Assembly (NCBI GenBank): GCA_003024985.2
Contig: PXIH01S0006889.1
Direction: 5' to 3' (one strand)
Source: Euperipatoides rowelli
Taxonomy: Eukaryota > Onychophora > Udeonychophora > Euonychophora > Peripatopsidae
Length of the DNA stretch: 10,060 bases
Positions within the stretch are counted from its first letter, which is position 1. The number at the start of each line of letters is the position of its first letter. The notes under the pieces were generated by a model. That model was not told the origin of the DNA and searched no databases. It saw nothing but the letters and a program-made list of their open reading frames with translations. Below are positions 1 to 8,350 of this stretch, one piece after another. Made by a program: the position numbers and the translations under genes.

Positions 1-40
1 AGGAAGGGGGGACAAAGAAGGATGAGGAGGGACAAAAATG
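1..40. repeat. G-rich 20-bp imperfect tandem duplication
   Basis: Two adjacent 20-base blocks (1-20 and 21-40) share the core GGGACAAA and the same purine-rich layout, so the + strand here is almost all A and G. This contrasts sharply with the AT-rich DNA that follows. The array may begin upstream of the window, since the first copy starts at base 1. Several GG/GGG runs could allow weak G-quadruplex pairing, but this is inference. Confidence 0.5.
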
Positions 41-940
41 GTTTGAGGCACATCCTAGGGTGCATATGTTCTACACAGGATTATTGTTAATGTTTAAACT
101 TAATTGTCTTTTATACACAATCTGTATAAAAAGTGAATTCTAATTTTTTTAAATGATAAAATATTTAAAAAATGTTATCGTACATAAAAATGATAAAACA
201 AATAGTGAATAATATAAAAATTTGGTTAGACAAATAGATAATAATCTATAAGCCTGGCCTAGTTGTATAATTATCATAATAGTCAAATTTTATCTCACAA
301 TCTATGTGCCTGAGACAAACTCACAGATAAAACATTTACATGTAGATCATATAAAATATAATCTTTCTTCCTACGATTCAATGAATATTTAATTCACTTA
401 ACATTGTTTAATTTTTCTTTTAATTAAAATATTAAAATTTACAAATGATGGCAGCTGTCAGTTTATTATAATTGAAAACTCAAGTTACTTTCTATTTTTA
501 ATTGACATTACCAATTAATAAAACTTTAAACATCGCTAACAGATTAAAAAAAATAGTAACATTTACAAAATAAACATTTCCTTTTATGAAATTTTATTGT
601 TATTTTAGAAGCATAGATTGAGGGTTTTTTTTTTATTTTATATTTCAATTTTTTTGTGCCTTGAAGTATTTTTGTACCATGTTACTAAACTCTTTAATCA
701 TGTAATTAACTCAAAAGAAAATCACTACTTTCACATAAATAAAAGTCTGAAAGACTCGTGCTCATTTGAGAAATGCTTCCATAATAATAATGGATTGGCA
801 TCTTGTGGTTCTTCTCATGTATGTTTGTGGCAAAGAAATTATCCATTTGTGAAAAAATATCAGAAAGAAAGATTGATAATGTGCTGACAGCTTTATAATA
901 TCTCAGCTAAATGTAAAGATGTATAAGTGAAAGAAAAGTT
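41..940. other. AT-rich stretch without recognisable gene
   Basis: No coding region, RNA gene or convincing repeat is visible. The sequence is dominated by A/T runs and short AT palindromes such as TTTTAATTAAAA at 418-429. An open frame of 89 codons at 618-887 begins with TTG rather than ATG, opens with a low-complexity Phe/Leu-rich stretch read from T-runs, and shows no domain, so it is treated as chance. Confidence 0.6.
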
Positions 941-982
941 CATGTCTGCTATAGATTTGGATACTCTCTGAAGCACAATACA

Positions 983-1168
983 TAATATATTTATTATGCA
1001 TGGATCTACTGCAAGTGAATATATTTATTATTCATGGATGTATACAAATATATTTATTATGCATGGAACTATATGAATATATTATGCATGGATCTATTGC
1101 ATATGAATATATTTATTATTCATGGATGTATATGATTATATTTATTATGCATGGATCTATATGAATAG
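983..1168. repeat. ~30-bp tandem repeat inside the foldback element
   Basis: About six units built on AATATATTTATTATGCATGG occur, starting near 983, 1018, 1047, 1076, 1106 and 1135. Unit length is 28-35 bases, and the fourth unit lacks the TTTATT segment. Units differ mainly at TTATGCATGG versus TTATTCATGG and in the ACTGC or TATATG tails. The last unit is the one that pairs with the right arm of the element; the preceding units have no partner there. This indicates that they arose by tandem duplication after the inverted repeat formed. Confidence 0.8.
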
Positions 1169-1297
1169 ATTAAATGGTAGCATATGATATTGTGGCTCAA
1201 GGTTGAAAGACCTATGTGATCTTTCAATCTTGAGCCACAATCTCTTATGATATCATTTAATCTATTCATATAGATCCATGCATAATAAATATATTAT
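1135..1297. repeat. Long near-perfect hairpin (core of foldback element)
   Basis: The left arm at about 1135-1210 and the right arm at 1220-1297 are reverse complements with few mismatches. The innermost 21-base stem (1190-1210 with 1220-1240) has one mismatch, around GGCTCAAGGTTGAAAGA. The loop is CCTATGTGA (1211-1219). The middle part near 1175-1188 and 1241-1255 is more divergent. A transcript through it would form a long double-stranded RNA hairpin, a possible small-RNA substrate, but nothing here shows that it is transcribed. Confidence 0.85.
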
Positions 1298-1337
1298 GAT
1301 CTATTCATCAGAGTGGGACTGACCTATAGCAGACAGG

Positions 1338-2076
1338 TTATCAATCTTTAATTTAATGGATCAAATCCTTGTACTGTTCATAAGTAGCCAACTTTAATCT
1401 AAAAGTGAATCCACGGTGTTTCAGATTATAAATTCAGCCAGAAATTTTCAAAATTGCTAGTCATATAAGATATTGGCAGGCTATAATTTTACATGGTGAT
1501 GTTTGTATGTTTAAAAGGAGGGGAATAAGTATAGAAAATGAATAAAAGAAAATAATAAAACTTTATTATATCGAAATGCCACTTCAACAAATTTTCAATC
1601 AAGTCTAGCTCTAGCTGAAGAATTCTTTGTTTAGAAGCTAAATGATCAAATGTTAAAATATCAAAAACTTAAGATGTTAAAGATGACAACAGCTTCACAC
1701 ATTTTCAGAAATATATACTATACGAATCCACTGTACACCTATGGTTATTATATTTATTTTGTATAAGCTATAATTTAATTTAGATTAATCTTTTTATTAC
1801 AGTACAACCCCATCCTTTTTTTTGTACGGTGATTTCCTGTGATAAAATTGTAGGTCCTTATACTTTGTGCCAAATCACATTATTTTTTTTTTCAAAAATC
1901 AGAAAATCAATTTTAAAAAAAATTCAGAATAACCTACAGTATAACTTTTGTAGTTTTTTTTTTTTCAATTCTCAATTCCGAATACTTCTCACATCTAGAT
2001 GATCATGTCTCCTCAAATATTCAGAATGGAGAATTTTATTGTTTGTGTGTGTTAAAAACTGCTAACATCATTGCTT
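1338..2076. other. AT-rich stretch without recognisable gene
   Basis: No open frame of note, RNA gene or clear repeat is visible. Several T- or A-runs (about 1817-1824, 1884-1894, 1914-1922, 1956-1966) break up the sequence. The TACAGTACAACCCC string near 1799 resembles the start of some DNA-transposon ends, but no matching inverted end was found downstream, so no element is called. Confidence 0.55.
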
Positions 2077-2964
2077 GAGCAAGGGATTCTTAATTTGAAT
2101 CATTGCTTGGGCAACTACTGAAAAAGACCAATAGCCATAAACCTAATATTTTAAGTTGTTACATGTGGTGATACCTGGTGTGATAAATACAAATCATATT
2201 CAATGTTTATGTATCTATATGGTAATATATGAATGACTGAAACATTTATATGATTTTATATGGATATATATTTATGTTAATATTTTCACGTCTACTTCCA
2301 TCTTAGATGTTGCGAGGTTTTTAGTCTAATTATATTGTTAGAAGCAAATATATTTGACAGTTAGTTAAACTTCCATGCTGTTTTATCATACAGCTATTAC
2401 ATTATTAAGCTGCAAAACTGAGCAAGGTATTCTTAATTTGAATTCTTTCTTGGGCTACTAATAACCAGAAACCTAATGAAAAACAATATCAGGATGTTAC
2501 CTATGGTGACTCCTAGTGTGACAAATTTAAGTCACATGGCATATTTATGTGTCTATATGCTGCTATATGAATAATTGAAATATTTATATGGTGTTTTATA
2601 GATAAACAGTAGGATATATTTTAGATTATAATTTTTACATCTTCCATCTTGGATGTTACAGGTTTTTATTCTAATTTTATTGTTGTAAGCAAAGTTGTTT
2701 GGCTGTTAGTTATTACTACCTTACAGTTTTATCATACAACTGTTACATTATTAAGCTGCAAAACTGAGCATTGAGCAAGGTATTCTTAATTTAAAACATT
2801 GGTGTTATATTGATATACAATAGGCTATATTTATGTGAATATTTTTACATCTTCTAGTTTGGCAGTTAGTTAATACTACCATACAGTTTTTGCTACATTA
2901 TCAAACTGTAAAACTGAGCAAGGTATTTTATATTTGAATCCTTGTTGGGCTACTACTGAGGAGG
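2077..2964. repeat. Degenerate ~345-bp tandem satellite (3+ copies)
   Basis: The anchor GAGCAAGG(G/T)ATTCTTAAT recurs at 2077, 2420 and 2773, with a fourth, more diverged copy at 2916. The spacings are 343, 353 and 143 bases. Copies 1 and 2 align along their length, sharing for example TTCTTAATTTGAAT, CTTCCATCTT(A/G)GATGTT, GG(or GA)C(A/T)GTTAGTTA and ACATTATTAAGCTGCAAAACTGAGCAAGG. Copy 3 is about 143 bases because two internal segments are missing. Copy 4 is cut by an inserted element. Copy 2 ends with a short duplication (GAGCATTGAGCAAGG). No coding potential is visible. The family is not recognised. Confidence 0.85.
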
Positions 2965-3254
2965 AGAGCCCAATAGCCGAGGGAAAGTCAAATTTTTAAC
3001 AATTACGCCCATTGATTAGTTAACGGTATTGCTGGCAGAAGATTGTGTTAAAATTATTGAAATCAATCAAAATAGGATTATTTCACCTCTAGATTATCAT
3101 AGGCCTTGGAGCATAGTGGGTTGAATATGTAGAATCGTCTTCAGGGTTACGGTAAAGTTAGGACTAAAAATTAAAATAATAATGCTGTTATCCATTTTGA
3201 TTATACAAATGCAATTGTTAAAAACTTGACTAATTCCCTCGGCTACTAGGCTCT
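2965..3254. mobile_element. MITE-like element inserted in a satellite copy
   Basis: Terminal inverted repeats of about 40 bases are visible. The left end AGAGCCCAATAGCCGAGGGA (from 2965) matches the reverse complement of the right end, which finishes ...CTAGGCTCT at 3254, with 18 of 20 bases. After a 2-base indel the match continues through AGTCAA(A/G)TTTTTAACAATT. The element is 290 bases with no coding capacity, typical of MITEs. Flanking it are CTACTGAGGAGG (2953-2964) and CTACTAAGGAAGG (3258-3270), near-copies consistent with a diverged target-site duplication; TGT at 3255-3257 is unexplained. Satellite sequence resumes after it (CCAATATCCATAAACCT at 3271, matching 2129 onwards in copy 1). 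The superfamily is unassigned. Confidence 0.7.
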
Positions 3255-3257
3255 TGT

Positions 3258-3300
3258 CTACTAAGGAAGGCCAATATCCATAAACCTATAGGACTAGTAG
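3258..3300. repeat. Resumed tail of the interrupted satellite copy
   Basis: CTACTAAGGAAGGCCAAT followed by ATCCATAAACCTA matches 2116-2144 of satellite copy 1 (CTACTGAAAAAGACCAAT, then AGCCATAAACCTA). This shows that the element at 2965-3254 lies within a satellite unit. Similarity fades after about 3300, so only the start of the rest of copy 4 can be supported. Confidence 0.6.
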
Positions 3301-3935
3301 TTTTAGGTGAATCCACATGTTATGGATAGTGGAATTTCCTCTAGATATGGATGTTAGTTGTGGATATATAGAATAAGTAGTCATAGGCAAACTAATGACA
3401 ATCCATATACATTGTTCCTTGTTTCCTTACAAAGGTTAGGACCACAGTTTATAATTGTTGGAACCACCAACACATCTGGCCAGGATGGTGAGTAATGGCT
3501 ATTTCCCCCCAAATTAAAACCATACAAGTACAACTAAATAAATGGCCCTTTAATGCTCAAGAGATAGAAGAACCAAATAATATCTAGTGGGACATTGTAG
3601 GACTAATGTGAGATTATGCACAAAGTAAAGGACAAATAGATGAAAAGGAAAAGACTATGAGATTTGATGCATAAAATTACCTTCTCCTCTCGCATCTATA
3701 TTAGTTAAAAATAAATTAAGAAAACATATTTTTTATGAATATAATTTTCATAAACAGTGGCCACGTTTGCATTCCCCATGTTTGCATGACCCATGTTTTC
3801 TTGTCATCGTATTTGGTGAGTGTAATATCTTGACTTTCAAGAAGTACACAATATACAAAGTGTAAGAATAAATATGTTTATTGACAAGCCAGTTATTGCA
3901 TCGGCTACATTGCCGGNTTCAGAATATAGAATGCT
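3301..3935. other. Mixed unique sequence; weak exon-like segment at 3435-3487
   Basis: Base composition is slightly less AT-rich than the surroundings. The only gene-like signal is a 53-base segment, 3435-3487, preceded by a pyrimidine-rich tract ending TTACAAAG and followed by GTGAGT. Two of its frames are open, one reading LGPQFIIVGTTNTSGQD. It contains a small hairpin, TGTTGG (3456-3461) with CCAACA (3467-3472). Position 3917 is an unresolved N. With no partner exon in view, I do not call a gene. Confidence 0.4.
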
Positions 3936-3937
3936 AA

Positions 3938-3989
3938 CAATGTTCTGTTGTTAGGATAACAGCAGAATGGAATCAATGTTCTGTTGTTA
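3938..3989. repeat. 36-bp direct duplication
   Basis: CAATGTTCTGTTGTTA occurs identically at 3938-3953 and 3974-3989, exactly 36 bases apart. The sequence between is GGATAACAGCAGAATGGAAT. A possible third remnant (CAGTAATGGCTGAAT) follows the second copy. It looks like a local tandem duplication rather than a regulatory array. Confidence 0.7.
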
Positions 3990-4118
3990 CAGTAATGGCT
4001 GAATCGAATTAGAATGAGCTAATTCTCAATCCATAACAGTGAGTCACATGTTCACGTCGTCGGTGACACAGATTGTGTTCTCTACTCTGGGTCAGTGATT
4101 AGCTGCGATTTAATTCTT

Positions 4119-4181
4119 GAAAGATAAATTATCAACGAGTAGAGGTCTAGTCTACTGTAATTTATCAGATAATTATCTTTC
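4119..4181. repeat. Compound hairpin (inverted repeat)
   Basis: GAAAGATAAATTATC at 4119-4133 pairs with GATAATTATCTTTC at 4168-4181, with one bulged base. Inside it, AGTAGA (4138-4143) pairs with TCTACT (4151-4156) around the loop GGTCTAG. The left arm can alternatively pair with AATTTATC (4159-4166), so two conformations compete. It lies about 130 bases before the ~134-bp satellite array. Its role is unknown; an end hairpin of a Helitron-like element is one possibility. Confidence 0.6.
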
Positions 4182-4309
4182 ACGTCAGTTTTCTTTAAAG
4201 AATGTATGATATAGAAGAGAATTCATTCTGGGCGTCAAATTCTCCAAATTCATCTCCAGTTTGTGTTCAACTTTAGACATATGGCCTCAATTAGTGAAGT
4301 CAATTTCAA

Positions 4310-5137
4310 ACAATTATTTGTACTAAAAAAATTGATCATGTCATCAAAATGTGCCAATAAAAAAATTGTTGATGATGTTATCAATATTTGCTAAGATGGC
4401 TGTATTTTTTATCAAAAGAAAATATCCCAATTTGACAATAGATTATTGAAAATAAAGTTCATATAAAAAATTGGCGGTCATCAAAATGTTTGTTGACGAT
4501 GTCATCAATATTAGTTAAAATGGTATTTTTTTTTTAAAAAAATATCAAAATTTTGAGAATTGATTATTGAAAATAAAATTTCATATTAAAAAAATTGGTG
4601 ATGTCATCAAAATGTGCCAATAAAAATTTTCTGATGATGTCATCAATATTTGCTAAGATGGCTTTTTTAAAAAAAAAAAAAAAAATAAATATCACAATTT
4701 GAGAATTGATTGTTGAAAACAAAACTCATATTAAAAAAAAGGTGGTCGTCAAATTCTGCCAATAAATGTCTATTGCTAGTGTCATCAATATTTTCTAACA
4801 TGGCAGTATTTTTTTTTTAAATATACCAATTTGAGAATTGATTAGTGAAAATAAAATTCATATAATAAAATTGATGGTGTCATCAAAATGTGCCAATAAA
4901 ATCCTTGTTGATGATGTCATCAATATTTGCTAACATGCCTGTATTATTATTATTTTTTTTTTTTAAAAAGTATCAAAATTTGAAAATTGATTATTGAAAA
5001 TAAAATTCATATTAAGAAAAATTGCCAATAAAATGTTTGTAGATGATGTCATCAATATTTACTAACATGGCTGTATTTAAAAAAAAATATATAATAATTT
5101 GGGAATTGATTATTGGAAATTAAACTCATATTATTAA
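4310..5137. repeat. ~134-bp satellite array, six copies
   Basis: The anchor G(T)(C/T)ATCAATATT recurs at 4377, 4501, 4639, 4781, 4916 and 5048, giving spacings of 124, 138, 142, 135 and 132 bases. Each unit has, in order: an ATTGGTGATGTCATCAAAATG-type block, GCCAATAAAA, GATGATGTCATCAATATTTG, CTAA(C/G)ATGGCTGTATT, a T-run passing into an A-run, AATTTGAGAATTGATTATTG, and AAAATAAAATTCATATTA. Copies 2, 4 and 6 have altered or shortened first blocks while 1, 3 and 5 keep GTCATCAAAATGTGCCAATAAA. The T/A-runs vary most in length. No coding capacity is visible. The family is not recognised. Confidence 0.85.
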
Positions 5138-5824
5138 TATTAAGCACATTTAATATCATTAATCCTCATCTTTAATTAATCTCATAACTTTAGATGTTAA
5201 TATATTTAAGTTTTTTTTACATTACCTATTAAATTTTGGGCTAACTTGGACTGTGGTCTTGTTTTCAGTTACTAAATCACAGAGTTTTATATTAATACTA
5301 GCCTTATAGGATTTTTTAAATTTATATTGTTAAAAAAAAACTTAATTAAAGCAAAATTATGGCCAACACAATTTTTAAGACTTTAAAATAATTTACAAAT
5401 AATTTTTAAGTAGCCTAGCACCCAAACACGCCTCATACACTATTATACTAACACAATCATATGTTACAGATAAATAATAAACAAAACCTACCTCATACAT
5501 CCCGGTGATAATCTTCAATAAATAGGAAAAGATAATTTTCTTATGAATTATCAATTTTCTATTTTATTCAATCTTCATTCTTTCTTTATTATACATATAC
5601 ACTGTATTCTGTAACTGCCAAAATAAATGTTTCAATTTCTTGCCTCATGTTACCAGACTCTGTTTATTTATAATAGCAGTAGATAATAATTCAAGACTTG
5701 ACATCAGAAAAGAAAGAAAAAAAAAAAAAACCTTGATATACTCTGCCTGATGAAGATTCTTCTGTCAGATTGTTTGTTATCAATACAATAATGTCTTATC
5801 ATTCAACGTAGCTGATTGGTTTAA
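5138..5824. other. AT-rich stretch without recognisable gene
   Basis: Low-complexity A/T DNA with a purine/A run at 5709-5730 (AAAGAAAGAAAAAAA type). The CTGCCTGATGAAGATTCTTC segment near 5742 is less AT-rich and carries a GAAGATTCTTC near-palindrome. It has the look of a decayed retroelement tail, but this cannot be supported further. Confidence 0.5.
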
Positions 5825-5844
5825 CATCTTTTAATTAAAAGATG
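5825..5844. repeat. Perfect 20-bp palindrome
   Basis: CATCTTTTAATTAAAAGATG equals its own reverse complement over all 20 bases. In DNA this could bind a symmetric dimer or extrude a small cruciform; in RNA it would have no loop. Its AT core makes chance occurrence less surprising than the length suggests, but the CATC/GATG ends extend beyond simple A/T composition. Confidence 0.8.
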
Positions 5845-6860
5845 AATGTAAAGATGAAGCTGGTTACAAATCTTTTAGACAACAAACAATACATATATTT
5901 AAAAGAGTTTGCAATTTCAACATAAACAGTTATCCTCTCCAGTAAATAAAATAAAAAAGGCAGTAGAGTTTGAAAAGGGTTTCATGTCAGAAATCACTTT
6001 AATTTATAGCCCCAATTCCTGATCTTTAACTTTAAGGAAAATCACAAGCAAACAATTTTAATATCTGAAGCTAGTTAATAACAAACGTACATTATTATTG
6101 TTTACATTGCGATTTTTTTTTTTTAAGATTAAAAGTGAATGACATTTAATAAACTGAAGACAGGGAGATTAAAAAAACAAAAACATTCACTTAAAGAAGA
6201 AGAACAAACAACAATAAAAAATTAAAATCATACATTTGAAGACTGACTGTAGATCATTATCAGGGACTTTCCTTTAAAATAGCAAATTACCTCATAATTT
6301 AACATGCAAATTTGACACTAAAACATAATCCTTGATTAAATAAGGTATTTTAAACTAAAGAGGATGAAAGCCCTAAATTTTGCTGACACCACACTGAGCG
6401 TTACGAAGACTCGTGGTGAAATTCGGTGAAAATTAAAATAGGTGTCACAAACAACTAGCGTTACATAAGTGTTTTTTAAATCTGGGGACTGCACCTGCTT
6501 TTACAACGTACACAACAAGATGAAGGTAACATAACATGCTTAATTAGCCCTTTTGTTGAGTTTATTGAAAAAAAAAAAAGAAGCGCAAATGTCTATAGGT
6601 TCATCCCTTAAACCAAATACGAGTTACACCTGGTCAATTCCACAATTTATATATACGTTTGTGAAATCACCCTGTGCACTTTTTTTTTAATATTTCCTAA
6701 TGTTTTTAATATCATTTGATGAATTTCTAATACTTATTAGAGATCGCATAGTAAGTAAGAACACCAACTGGCTATATCCTATTAGACCTGAAGAAAGATA
6801 AACAGTAACATTAACAGTTAGTATATAGGTTCTCAGTCAGAAACAGGAAATAGAAAATGG
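5845..6860. other. AT-rich stretch; one small hairpin, no gene
   Basis: No open frame or RNA gene is supported. AAGTGAATG near 6133 and CATTCACTT near 6184 are inverted 9-mers about 45 bases apart. CACCAC (6387-6392) faces GTGGTG (6413-6418) with an inner GAG/CTC pair, forming a possible 32-base hairpin. GCGTTAC is found in both the 6398 and 6459 neighbourhoods. None of these amounts to a recognised element. Confidence 0.5.
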
Positions 6861-6908
6861 CAATGTGTACACACTGTGTTTGGTGTACAACATTGAAAAC
6901 AGTGTTGT
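6861..6908. repeat. Two mutually exclusive hairpins
   Basis: CAATGTGTACAC (6861-6872) pairs with GTGTACAACATTG (6883-6895), apart from one bulged T. The right arm's ACAACATTG (6887-6895) can instead pair with CAGTGTTGT (about 6900-6908) through an AAAA loop with one G-T wobble. The three arms therefore allow two alternative stems. No promoter, transcript signal or coding region is seen alongside, so function is unknown. Confidence 0.55.
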
Positions 6909-8350
6909 ATAAAAAAAGTGGGTGTGGTTTCACTGTGAGTTGACATGAGAATTTTTAAAACAAGCTCTATATTTATTTCCTTCTAAAACCATTGTACGTC
7001 ACCACAGGTTAACATAAAATCACCACAATTTCTTCTAGTGTGGTGCAGCTCATTGAAACCTATGTTCTTTAAAGTCATCGTGAGCAACATGAGTTATTGT
7101 AACACTCAGTGTGGCACCAGCCTTAGTGAAGTAACTGGTGACATATAGAAAATGATGGATGTTTGTTGTCCCAATCATGACCATCACCAATATACCTTGT
7201 TCTTATTTCATGAAACCATCTCTATATATACAAATACATACAGTATATCAAAACCTACCCTATTTATTTTTTGCACTTTATAGTCTGGTTCGCAAGGAAT
7301 TAAGTTTTCCTCCACTTCTGACTAAAATTTTTACCAGAGGAAAAGCAACTTTTTACTTGTGTCCAAATGTGGACTTTTCTTTTACTGAGGATGTCAGGAA
7401 AAATGACATTTTTTATTATGATCATCAAAAATCATCTTAACTAGACCATAATATTATACATGAGAGTAACATATATTACAATACATTAAAATGGCTTAAC
7501 ATTATCAAATATCTCAAAATATTTAAATATACGTAAGTTATATGTAAACATCCGTTTCTTGAAATTATAATAGCAAACGTGTCCTAATTGGATTTTGTAT
7601 TCCTGGGTTACCAAATAAAATGTTTTCCACTACTTTTAACCAGGCCTAAAAAGAAGGGGAAAAGTTTACAGATTTGTTACATTTACTTGTGTCCCAATTG
7701 GGCTCATTTCATTGACGCCCTATAGAAAAGTAAAATTTTACCAGCATTACGGAGGAAAATAAGTTCCATGCGAATTAGGCTTATGAATAAATCATTTGGC
7801 TGAATATGTCCCTGGGCTTTTAAATTCCCATACGGTAATTGCATTTTTAAAGTCATTCCACCACATACAGTATATCAGCAGCCTTTGTATCATGACCAAG
7901 CTGTTTGTTGAATGCAGTCCGATGTTTTACAGAAATAATGCTTTATGGTAAGGATATGCCTGAAATTCTCAACCATTTAGTTGGTTAGTTAATTAGTTTT
8001 GGGTGATGTAAGTTATACAGACTTTTATAGCTGAATTTAAAATAATTCAGGTATAAAAATATAAATATGATTTAAGATAATCGTCAATAGCATTCATGAA
8101 ACTATTCAAAGAAGAGAATTCTAAAAACAGAACTGGGAAGAAGTTCCAAAAATTAAATACTCTTTTGGTTTTGAAAAAGTGTCTGGTTCTCAACTTGAAC
8201 TGTTCTCTAATGATTTTACATCAATGACCACAAATCTAGTTTAGTTTTAGAATTGTTCTTAAGGCCATGGTCTAGCAACCTTTTTCAAAAAATCTTATCA
8301 GAAACTAATATAATTAGAGTTTCAAGGGTGTGAGGTGGGGGAGTTTTGAT
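6909..8350. other. AT-rich stretch with scattered repeated words, no gene
   Basis: A 93-codon frame (7159-7440, + strand, ATG start) has no recognised domain, signal or composition typical of a protein and is not called. CACCA/TGGTG motifs cluster at 7000, 7021, 7041, 7115 and 7136, including hairpins CACCACA (7021-7027) with TGTGGTG (7039-7045) and CACCAG (7115-7120) with CTGGTG (7135-7140). ACATACAGTATATCA occurs at both 7236-7250 and 7863-7877. Variants of GTGTCC.AA.TGG occur near 7359, 7579 and 7689. These could be remnants of an old dispersed repeat. Confidence 0.45.

Larger units (their letters stand above)
941..1337. mobile_element. Foldback / MITE-like non-autonomous element
   Basis: The outer ends are inverted repeats: CATGTCTGCTATAG at 941-954 faces CTATAGCAGACAGG at 1324-1337, with 13 of 14 bases matching. 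Pairing resumes inward: the block around 984-1004 (ATAATATATTTATTATGCATGG) is the reverse complement of about 1275-1296. The centre is a long stem (about 1135-1210 with 1220-1297) closed by a 9-base loop at 1211-1219. There is no coding capacity, so it would need a transposase from elsewhere. The left arm is about 270 bases and the right about 118; the difference is explained by tandem copies of a ~30-bp unit in the left arm. The family cannot be assigned: no clear target-site duplication is seen (GTT before, TTA after). The inverted structure is read directly; mobility is inferred. Confidence 0.7.

Noticed and set aside
418-429. 12-bp AT palindrome TTTTAATTAAAA
   Set aside because: Expected by chance in DNA this AT-rich.
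618-887. 89-codon open frame on the + strand
   Set aside because: Starts with TTG, begins with Phe/Leu residues read from T-runs, has no domain, no neighbouring gene signals, and is within chance length for this DNA.
1799-1815. CAGTACAACCCC-like string as the start of a DNA transposon
   Set aside because: No inward-facing matching end was found downstream; the only similar reverse string (near 1370) faces the wrong way.
6387-6418. Possible tRNA or structured RNA around the CACCAC/GTGGTG hairpin
   Set aside because: No cloverleaf, A-box or B-box sequence and no terminator; only one short stem is visible.
7159-7440. 93-codon open frame on the + strand with ATG start
   Set aside because: No recognisable domain, motif or signal peptide; AT-rich codon content equal to the flanks; no splice or promoter context. 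It could be a real small protein, but nothing in the sequence supports it.
8330-8345. G-quadruplex in the GGGTGTGAGGTGGGGG stretch
   Set aside because: Too few G-runs of three or more for a standard four-run quadruplex.
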